From contig PMKK01000282.1 in the NCBI GenBank assembly GCA_003157715.1, positions 1 through 11,360 of the forward strand: DNA of 11,360 nucleotides, written 5' to 3'. The notes below the pieces were generated by a model. It was not told the origin of the DNA and searched no databases. It was given only the letters and a program-made list of their open reading frames with translations. Position numbers and translations under genes: made by a program. How positions within the stretch are numbered: the first letter of the stretch is position 1; each line of letters begins with the position of its first letter. The DNA comes from Actinomycetota bacterium (GTDB taxonomy: Bacteria; Actinomycetota; Thermoleophilia; UBA2241). Positions 6,242 to 11,360 of the stretch are shown in pieces.

Positions 6242-7618
6242 ATGAGACGACTTGCACCGCCACTCGCGATCGCCGCCGTACTCGCGCTGACACTCGCCGC
6301 CGCCGCCGGTTGCGGCGGCGGTTCGGGCGGCGGTTCCGGCAGCAGCGCGCAACCCAGCGCCGTGAGCACGGACCACACGCCCGTCACGCTCACCGTCTGG
6401 CACCCGTGGACGGTGCCCTCCGAGAAGAAGGGCTTCCAGCGCGCGGTCGCCGGATTCCACACGCGGTACCCCTGGATCACGCTCCACATCGTGAGCTTCC
6501 CCGACTCGGCCACCTTCGACCAGCAGGTCATCAAAGCCGTCCAGGCCGGCGGCGGACCCGACGTCGCCATCTCGTTCGCGCCCGACTTCGTCGGTCAGTA
6601 CGCGCACGACGGACTGCTCATCGACCTGAATCCCTATCTGCGGCGCGACCACCTGTCGACCGGCACCTTCGCGACGGCCTCGCTCACCTACACCCAGTTC
6701 GAGGGCAAGCGCGTGGCGCTGCCGGTGCTCACCGACGCCTACGGCCTCTACTACAACAAGGCCATGTTCGCGAAGGCCGGCATCGCCGGCCCGCCGAAGA
6801 CGATGACCGAGCTCATGGCCGACGCCAAGAAGCTCACCGTGCGCAACCCGGACGGTTCGATCAAGGTCGCCGGCTTCGTGCCGCTCGACACCTGGGAGGA
6901 GCTCGACACCACCGATCTGGCGCGGGCCTGGGGCGGCCAGTATTTCGACGCCAAGGGCCAGTCTCAGCTCGCCACCGACCCGGCCTGGGCCGCCGCGATG
7001 ACCTGGCAGAAACAGCTCGTCGACTGGTACGGCTACACCGACCTGCTCAAGTTCTTCAGCACCTACACCGCCCAGGAGTTCAACGCCAGCAACGCCTTCG
7101 AGACCGGCAAAGTCGCGATGGTGTTCGACGGCGAGTGGCGCACCGCGATGCTCAAAACCGACGGCTCCAAGGTGAGCTACGGCACGGCGCCGTTCCCCGC
7201 GGCCGACACGCAGAGCGCGCTCTACGGAGTGGGCCGGGTCGGCGGCACGATCACCGGCATCCCCAAGACTTCGAAGAACCCCGACGACGCCTGGCTGCTC
7301 GTCAAGTACATGGCGACCGACACGAACTTTTTGGTGGCCCTGGCCAACGGCCTCGGCAACGTGCCGACCACCACCGCGGCGGCGACCTCACCGCGCCTCA
7401 CGATCATGACGCCGCAGTTCAAGACCTTCGTCTCGATCTGGAACAACCCCAAGTCGAGCTACGCGCCGCCGATCACCTCGTCGGGCAACGGCTACGCCAG
7501 CCTGCTCGCGACCTTCGACGAGAAGTGGGTCGCCGGCAAGGTGCCCGACCTGCAGGCCGGCCTGCGGCAGGTCGACCGGCAAGTCGACAACCAGCTCTCG
7601 CTCGGTCAGGCCCCGTGA
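6242..7618 (+). CDS. Sugar ABC transporter substrate-binding lipoprotein (extracellular solute-binding protein family 1)
   Basis: A 458-residue receptor that captures sugar outside the membrane and delivers it to permeases 1 and 2. The N-terminus is a lipoprotein signal: MRR, a hydrophobic stretch, then lipobox AAGC with C24 as the lipidated residue, followed by a flexible Gly/Ser linker (GGGSGGGSGSS). Mature-domain signs of the family are LTVWHPW, RYPWITLHIVSFPD, VQAGGGPDVAISFAPD, LPVLTDAYGLYYNKAMFAKAG, AFETGKVAMVFDGEWRTAML and KNPDDAWLLVKYMAT. ATG 6242 has AGGGGGG about seven bases upstream. The gene follows the ROK gene by 30 bp. Its stop codon lies inside the first unit of a 24-bp tandem repeat. 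The ligand is unknown from sequence; an oligosaccharide matching the kinase, deacetylase and GH4 genes is inferred. Confidence 0.95.
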   Translation: MRRLAPPLAIAAVLALTLAAAAGCGGGSGGGSGSSAQPSAVSTDHTPVTLTVWHPWTVPSEKKGFQRAVAGFHTRYPWITLHIVSFPDSATFDQQVIKAVQAGGGPDVAISFAPDFVGQYAHDGLLIDLNPYLRRDHLSTGTFATASLTYTQFEGKRVALPVLTDAYGLYYNKAMFAKAGIAGPPKTMTELMADAKKLTVRNPDGSIKVAGFVPLDTWEELDTTDLARAWGGQYFDAKGQSQLATDPAWAAAMTWQKQLVDWYGYTDLLKFFSTYTAQEFNASNAFETGKVAMVFDGEWRTAMLKTDGSKVSYGTAPFPAADTQSALYGVGRVGGTITGIPKTSKNPDDAWLLVKYMATDTNFLVALANGLGNVPTTTAAATSPRLTIMTPQFKTFVSIWNNPKSSYAPPITSSGNGYASLLATFDEKWVAGKVPDLQAGLRQVDRQVDNQLSLGQAP

Positions 7619-7745
7619 CACCCGGTCGGTCAGGCCCCGTGACACCCACTCGGTCACGCCCCGGGACGTCCGCTCGGTCAGGCGCGGTGATACCCGCCCG
7701 GTCAGGCCCCGTGAGGCCCGCTCGGCCAGGTGACTGGGACTCGGC
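7602..7745 (+). repeat. Six-unit 24-bp tandem repeat across the binding-protein stop codon
   Basis: Units begin at 7602, 7626, 7650, 7674, 7698 and 7722, each exactly 24 bp. The core is TCGGTCAGGCCCCGTGACAC; units 1 and 2 are nearly identical, 3 to 5 have scattered changes, and 6 is degenerate. The first unit contains the last codons and TGA (7616-7618) of the binding protein. Because 24 is a multiple of three, units 2, 4 and 5 repeat in-frame TGA codons. The array fills most of the 155-bp gap before permease 1. Confidence 0.9.
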
Positions 7746-7760
7746 GCGATGATCGCGCCG
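7742..7760. repeat. 19-bp palindrome before permease 1
   Basis: CGGCGCGAT-G-ATCGCGCCG is a perfect inverted repeat with a single central base. It follows the 24-bp array directly and ends two bases before the GAGG that precedes the permease 1 start. In RNA it would form a short hairpin next to that ribosome-binding site; as DNA it could be a protein site. Confidence 0.7.
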
Positions 7761-7773
7761 CGAGGCTGACGGC

Positions 7774-8841
7774 GTGGCCACGATCGAGACGGGCTCTCCG
7801 AGCGGGGGCACGGCGCCGCCGGCCGGCGGCGCCGTGCCCCCGCGACCGTCGCTGATCCCCCAGCGCTCCGAGGCGGTGCGCCGCCGCTTGCGGCGGCGCA
7901 CCGCCCTGCGCAAGTACGGCGTCGTGCTGCTGCTGCTCTCCCCCTGGATCATCGGCTTCATCGTGTTCACCGGCGGCCCCATGGTGGTCAGCTTCTTCTG
8001 GTCGTTCACCCACTACGACATGGCCAGCGCCCCGCGCTGGATCGGCCTCGACAACTACCGCTTCATGTTCGGCGTCGGCAAGATCCACGGCCAGCACCGG
8101 GCCGACCCCTACTACTGGCAGTCGGTCAGAAACACGCTCTTCATCATCGTCTTCGGCGTGCCCCTGCGGGTGCTGTTCGCGATGCTCACGGCGATGCTGC
8201 TGACCCGGCCAAAACGCGGCGTCAACACCTACCGCACGCTGTTCTTCATGCCCTCGATGGCGCCCAAGGTGGCCGCCGCGCTGGTCTTCGTCTACCTGCT
8301 CAACCCGACCACCGGGCCGGTGAACCAGCTTCTCAACCACATCCCGGGCGTGCACGCGCCGCTGTGGTTCTACGACCCGACCTGGGCCAAGCCGGCCCTG
8401 CTGATCCTCGGACTGTGGGGCATCGGCGACGCCGTCGTGATCTACCTGGCCGGGCTGCTCAGCGTGCCGCGCGAGCTCTACGAGGCGATCTCGATCGAGG
8501 GCGCCAACGCCTGGCAGCGCTTCCGCTACGTCACCCTGCCGCTGATCACGCCGGTCATCTTCTTCACCATCGTCATGGGCGTGATCGACGGCTTTCAGTA
8601 CTTCGACCAGGCCTTCGTGGCCGGCAACGTGGCCAGCGGCCAGACGTCGGTACTGGGCAGCCCGCAGAACTCGCTGCTCTTCTACAGCATCTACCTCTAT
8701 CAGTGGGCCTTCCGCAACTTCGACATGGGCTACGCCGCGGCGATGGCCTGGGTGCTGTTCGCGGCCACCATGGTCGCCACCGCCGTGCTGCTGCTCACCT
8801 CGCGCCGCTGGGTCCACTACGGCGGGGGCGGTAACTCATAG
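7774..8841 (+). CDS. Sugar ABC transporter permease 1 (MalF/UgpA type)
   Basis: A 355-residue inner-membrane permease of the binding-protein-dependent family. After a long basic, non-conserved cytoplasmic N-terminus (residues 1-47, Pro/Gly then Arg-rich), membrane segments begin at YGVVLLLLSPWIIGFIVF. The cytoplasmic EAA loop that docks on the ATPase is clear: EAISIEGANAWQRFRYVTLP (237-256). GTG 7774 is chosen because GAGG lies eight bases upstream; alternatives are GTG 7834 and GTG 7876, both inside perfect hairpins. If the true start were 7876, both hairpins would be mostly intercistronic. The 155-bp spacing from the binding protein, filled with repeats, suggests that the permease is expressed below the binding protein. 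The last codons overlap or touch the permease 2 region. Confidence 0.93.
   Translation: MATIETGSPSGGTAPPAGGAVPPRPSLIPQRSEAVRRRLRRRTALRKYGVVLLLLSPWIIGFIVFTGGPMVVSFFWSFTHYDMASAPRWIGLDNYRFMFGVGKIHGQHRADPYYWQSVRNTLFIIVFGVPLRVLFAMLTAMLLTRPKRGVNTYRTLFFMPSMAPKVAAALVFVYLLNPTTGPVNQLLNHIPGVHAPLWFYDPTWAKPALLILGLWGIGDAVVIYLAGLLSVPRELYEAISIEGANAWQRFRYVTLPLITPVIFFTIVMGVIDGFQYFDQAFVAGNVASGQTSVLGSPQNSLLFYSIYLYQWAFRNFDMGYAAAMAWVLFAATMVATAVLLLTSRRWVHYGGGGNS
7802..7843. repeat. 42-bp perfect palindrome in the 5' part of permease 1
   Basis: Every base from 7802 to 7822 pairs with 7843 down to 7823, with no mismatch and no spacer. The left arm begins GCGGGGGCACGG and the centre is CCGGCCGG. It encodes the non-conserved SGGTAPPAGGAVPPR of the permease N-terminus. 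By a rough pairing estimate at this base composition, 21 consecutive pairs is far beyond chance in a window of this size. Confidence 0.95.
7872..7905. repeat. 34-bp inverted repeat with CUUG-type loop in permease 1
   Basis: Arms 7872-7887 and 7890-7905 pair perfectly over 16 bp around TT, so in RNA a 15-bp stem would be closed by a G-CUUG-C tetraloop, a known stable loop type. It starts 28 bp after the 42-bp palindrome and encodes the Arg-rich AVRRRLRRRTA before the first membrane segment. Confidence 0.9.
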
Positions 8842-8894
8842 CCGCGACCGCGACAGAGGCCGTCGCCCCGCGCCGCCGCCGGCTGCCCTCGAAG

Positions 8895-9743
8895 GTGCGC
8901 CGGCGACGGGCGCTCGGCGTGATCGCCAGCCACTCGCTGCTGATCGGCGTCTCGATCGTCTTCATGGTGCCGATCGCCTTCATGATCCTCACCGCCCTCA
9001 TGAGCGACCGCCAGGCGCTCTCGGCGAAGCTCATCCCGAGCCCAGTGGAATGGCACAACTTCTGGACCGTCTTCAGGCAGATCGACCTGGCGCGCTACAC
9101 CTGGAACACGTTCCTCTACGCGGGGCTCTCGACCATCGGGGTCGTGGTCTCGTCGGTGCCCGTCGCCTACGCCTTCTCGAGGATGCGCTGGAAGGGCCGC
9201 AACGTCGTCTTTCTGCTCGTGCTGTCGACCCTCATGCTGCCCAACCAGGTCACCTCGGTGCCGCTCTACGTCATCTGGGCGCGCACGATGCACGACCTGA
9301 CCGGCATCCAGTTCATCGGCACGCTCAAGCCGCTCATCATCCCCAACTACTTCGGCGATGCCTTCTCGATCTTTCTGCTGCGCCAGTTCTTTCTGACGAT
9401 CCCCGACGAGCTGTGCGACTCGATCCGCGTCGACGGCGGCGGTCACTGGCAGATCCTCACCCGCGTCGTGATCCCGCTCTCCAAACCGGCCATCGTGGCG
9501 ATCGGGCTGTTCCAGTTCATCTACGCCTGGAACGACTTCTACAACCCGCTCGTCTACGTCGGAGAGAGCCCCAACGCCCAGACGCTCTCGCTGGCGCTGT
9601 CGAACTTCCAGGGCATGCACCACGTGGCCTGGAACCTCACCATGGCCGCCACGCTGATCTTCATGATCCCGGTCGTGGTCATCTTCTTCCTCGCCCAGCG
9701 GGTCTTCATCGAGGGCATCACGCTCACCGGCGTCAAGGGCTAG
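8895..9743 (+). CDS. Sugar ABC transporter permease 2 (MalG/UgpE type)
   Basis: The second membrane permease, 282 residues from GTG 8895. Hydrophobic segments start at [40 protein letters not shown] is a typical MalG-family segment. The EAA loop is [20 protein letters not shown] followed by VIPLSKP (from residue 172), and the end [11 protein letters not shown] is characteristic of the family. The start is uncertain. GTG 8895 is 54 bp after the permease 1 stop and lacks a ribosome-binding site. The frame is open back to 8835, with no ATG, GTG or TTG, but ATA at 8838 overlaps the permease 1 TAG and follows GGGGG (8824-8828) at nine bases. It would give an N-terminus beginning AATATEAVAPRRRR. 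The family call is firm; together with permease 1 it forms the translocation pore. Confidence 0.93.
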   Translation: MRRRRALGVIASHSLLIGVSIVFMVPIAFMILTALMSDRQALSAKLIPSPVEWHNFWTVFRQIDLARYTWNTFLYAGLSTIGVVVSSVPVAYAFSRMRWKGRNVVFLLVLSTLMLPNQVTSVPLYVIWARTMHDLTGIQFIGTLKPLIIPNYFGDAFSIFLLRQFFLTIPDELCDSIRVDGGGHWQILTRVVIPLSKPAIVAIGLFQFIYAWNDFYNPLVYVGESPNAQTLSLALSNFQGMHHVAWNLTMAATLIFMIPVVVIFFLAQRVFIEGITLTGVKG

Positions 9744-9747
9744 ACTA

Positions 9748-9780
9748 GGGCGCCGGCAAGCCGGCCGGCCCGGCGCGCCC
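9748..9780 (+). terminator. Possible stem-loop after permease 2
   Basis: GGGCGC (9748-9753) can pair with GCGCCC (9775-9780). An alternative hairpin, GCCGG-CAAG-CCGGC, lies at 9752-9765. It begins four bases after the stop codon. There is no T-run, so termination here is only suggested by position. Confidence 0.3.
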
Positions 9781-9841
9781 GGCGTCGCGTCGCTCACGCT
9801 CCCCGAACGGCCCGCCAACGCTGCCCTGCGAAGGCGCTGGG

Positions 9842-9847
9842 TACAAT
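9842..9847 (+). promoter_or_regulatory. Possible -10 element of phosphoketolase promoter
   Basis: TACAAT is a good -10 hexamer in very GC-rich surroundings, 78 bases before the phosphoketolase ATG. No convincing -35 is present at 16-18 bases upstream (CTGCCC at 9821 is too close). Transcription would begin near 9854. Confidence 0.35.
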
Positions 9848-9873
9848 GCGGCAACGTGCGCCCGCGCGGCGGG

Positions 9874-9891
9874 CGGCGCCGCGCGGCGCCG
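9874..9891. repeat. 18-bp palindrome in phosphoketolase leader
   Basis: CGGCGCCGCGCGGCGCCG (9874-9891) is perfectly self-complementary and lies in the presumed untranslated leader, 33 bases before the ATG and clear of the GGAG ribosome-binding site. It could be a regulator site or RNA hairpin, or a by-product of GC richness. Confidence 0.5.
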
Positions 9892-9924
9892 GCCGCTCCA
9901 TCGCCGACACTGGAGCGTCAGCCG

Positions 9925-11360
9925 ATGAAGACCACAGCCGGTCCCCTTTCAAGCGACGAGCTCGCCCTGATCGACGCTTACTGGCGGGCCGCCAACTACG
10001 TGTCGGTGGGACAGATCTACCTGCTCGACGACCCCCTGCTGCGCGAACCCCTCACGCCCGAGGACGTCAAGCCGCGGCTGCTCGGCCACTGGGGCACGAC
10101 TCCCGGCCTGAACTTCATCTACGCCCACCTGAACCGGGTCATCCGCAACTGGGACCTCGACGCGATCTTCGTCACCGGCCCCGGCCACGGCGGTCCCGCG
10201 CTGGTCGCCAACGCCTACCTCGAGGGCACCTACTCCGAGATCTACCCCAGCATCACCCGCGACGAAGAGGGTCTGCGCAAGCTCTTTCGCCAGTTCTCGT
10301 TTCCGGGCGGCATCCCCAGCCACGTGGCGCCCGAGACGCCGGGCTCGATCAACGAGGGCGGTGAGCTCGGCTACTCGCTGGCGCACGCCTACGGGGCCGC
10401 CTTCGACAATCCCGACCTGCTGGTCGTCTGCGTGATCGGTGACGGCGAGGCCGAGACCGGGCCGCTGGCGGCGAGCTGGCAGTCGACCAAGTTCCTGGAC
10501 CCGGTGCGCGACGGCGCCGTGCTGCCCATCCTCCATCTGAACGGCTACAAGATCGCCCAGCCGACCGTGCTGGCACGCATCGGCGAAGACGAGCTGCGAG
10601 CCTACTTCGAAGGTCTCGGCCACCGGCCTTTCTTCGTGAGCGGCTCCGACCCGGCAGAAGTGCACCAGGCCATGGCCGCCACGCTCGACCAGATCGTGCC
10701 GGAGATCCATGACATCCAGCGCCACGCCCGCGAGAACGACGACCCGACCCGGCCGCGCTGGCCCCTGATCGTGCTGCGCACGCCCAAGGGCTGGACGGGG
10801 CCCAAAGTGGTCGACGGCCTGCCCGTCGAAGGCACCTTTCGCGCCCACCAGGTGCCGGTCGCCGCGGTGCGCACGAACCCCGACCACCTGAAGATCCTCG
10901 AGGACTGGCTGCGCGGCTACCGGCCCCAGGAGCTCTTCGACGAGCGCGGCGCGCTGGCCGGCGAGCTCGCCGCGCTGCCGCCGCGCGCCCACCGCCGCAT
11001 GAGCGCCAATCCGCACGCCAACGGCGGCCTGTTGCGCCGCGACCTCGCGCTGCCCGACTTTCGCGCCTACGCGGTACACGTGCCGTTCCCGGGCGGCGCT
11101 CGCGCCGAGGCGACCCGCGTGCTGGGCTCCTACCTGCGCGACATCATGGCCGCCAACCGCGAGACGTTTCGCCTGTTCGGGCCCGACGAGACCGCCTCGA
11201 ACCGCCTGAGCGACGTCTTCGAGGTGACGCAGCGCACGTTCGACGCCGAGATCGTGCCGGGCGACGTCGACCTCGCCCCCGACGGGCGCGTCATGGAGAT
11301 CCTCTCGGAGACCACCTGCGAGGGCTGGCTCGAGGGCTACCTGCTGACCGGCCGCCACGG
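9925..11360 (+). CDS. Phosphoketolase (xylulose-5-phosphate/fructose-6-phosphate), partial, 3' end outside window
   Basis: Phosphoketolase is a thiamine-diphosphate enzyme that splits xylulose-5-phosphate or fructose-6-phosphate with phosphate to give acetyl phosphate plus an aldose phosphate. About 478 of roughly 800 expected residues are present, and the frame is open to the window edge. Visible motifs: [47 protein letters not shown], the ThDP-binding [61 protein letters not shown] and finally [15 protein letters not shown] with its catalytic glutamate. In [11 protein letters not shown] an Asn stands where the bifidobacterial enzymes have His. ATG 9925 has GGAG (9912-9915) nine bases upstream. 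Separated by 181 bp from permease 2, it is probably transcribed on its own. Downstream use of fructose-6-phosphate from amino-sugar breakdown would fit the locus but is inferred. Confidence 0.96.
   Translation, partial: MKTTAGPLSSDELALIDAYWRAANYVSVGQIYLLDDPLLREPLTPEDVKPRLLGHWGTTPGLNFIYAHLNRVIRNWDLDAIFVTGPGHGGPALVANAYLEGTYSEIYPSITRDEEGLRKLFRQFSFPGGIPSHVAPETPGSINEGGELGYSLAHAYGAAFDNPDLLVVCVIGDGEAETGPLAASWQSTKFLDPVRDGAVLPILHLNGYKIAQPTVLARIGEDELRAYFEGLGHRPFFVSGSDPAEVHQAMAATLDQIVPEIHDIQRHARENDDPTRPRWPLIVLRTPKGWTGPKVVDGLPVEGTFRAHQVPVAAVRTNPDHLKILEDWLRGYRPQELFDERGALAGELAALPPRAHRRMSANPHANGGLLRRDLALPDFRAYAVHVPFPGGARAEATRVLGSYLRDIMAANRETFRLFGPDETASNRLSDVFEVTQRTFDAEIVPGDVDLAPDGRVMEILSETTCEGWLEGYLLTGRH

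Larger units (their letters stand above)
9744..9924 (+). other. Intergenic region between permease 2 and phosphoketolase
   Basis: These 181 bp hold no convincing gene. They carry a GC-rich stem-loop near the left end (9748-9780), a -10-like TACAAT (9842-9847) and an 18-bp palindrome in the presumed leader (9874-9891). The layout suggests that the transporter operon ends here and the phosphoketolase has its own promoter. Confidence 0.5.

Noticed and set aside
6300..6321. 9-bp stem with GTTG loop over the binding-protein lipobox and linker codons
   Set aside because: Explained by simple GCC/GGC codon runs for Ala and Gly; low complexity rather than a specific element.
7602..7745. CRISPR-like array
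   Set aside because: The 24-bp units are contiguous, without unique spacers, so this is a simple tandem repeat, not a CRISPR array.
6310..7752. Long open frame (480 codons) overlapping the binding-protein gene in another frame
   Set aside because: Arg/Gly/Pro/Ala-rich translation with no family resemblance, caused by absence of AT-rich stop codons in GC-rich DNA; the binding protein in the other frame is unmistakable.

Overview
The window is very GC-rich DNA with strong G/C preference at third codon positions. It carries MalK/MalF/MalG-type sugar ABC transporter genes, a ROK repressor and a phosphoketolase. This suggests a high-GC Actinomycetota-like bacterium; the exact lineage (Streptomyces-like, Thermoleophilia or other) cannot be fixed from the sequence alone. 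No rRNA, tRNA, CRISPR array, transposase or phage gene was seen. The region looks like a catabolic locus for an amino-sugar or beta-linked oligosaccharide.

Layout, left to right. On the minus strand, a tightly coupled operon reads leftward from about 2150: a cytoplasmic NodB-type polysaccharide deacetylase (1524-2111), a BadF/BadG-type sugar kinase (499-1527, overlapping by 4 bp) and a MalK/MsiK-type ABC ATPase (1-497, cut by the window edge). Divergently on the plus strand lies a GH4 6-phospho-beta-glycosidase (2334-3617), possibly preceded by a 42-codon small ORF joined to it by a TGATG overlap. A convergent EamA/DMT membrane transporter (3700-4551, minus) follows. A plus-strand cluster then holds a ROK repressor (4784-6211), a lipoprotein sugar-binding protein (6242-7618) and two MalF/MalG-type permeases (7774-8841 and 8895-9743). 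After a 181-bp gap, a phosphoketolase (9925 onward) runs off the right edge.

The two divergent promoter regions share nearly the same 20-bp block (TAGGAAA-NN-TTCCTGATAGA, minus strand), which contains an AGGAAA/TTTCCT palindrome. One copy lies between deacetylase and GH4, the other in the leader of the ROK gene. The simplest reading is that the ROK protein controls both transcription units and itself. The proposed pathway is import of a chitosan- or chitin-derived oligosaccharide by the ABC system, phosphorylation by the BadF-type kinase, deacetylation by the cytoplasmic NodB enzyme and cleavage by GH4. The resulting hexose phosphates could feed the phosphoketolase. The gene set resembles the Streptomyces csnR-K chitosan-oligosaccharide locus (as I recall it) with an added deacetylase and its own ATPase. 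It also parallels the E. coli chb operon (GH4 ChbF plus deacetylase ChbG) with ABC transport and a kinase replacing the PTS. Substrate identity is inference.

The most unusual non-coding structure is the junction between the binding protein and the first permease (7602-7905). It holds six 24-bp tandem units beginning over the binding-protein stop codon, then three perfect inverted repeats, including a 42-bp perfect palindrome in the first codons of the permease gene. Two genes (ROK and permease 2) also lack a conventional start codon where one is expected.
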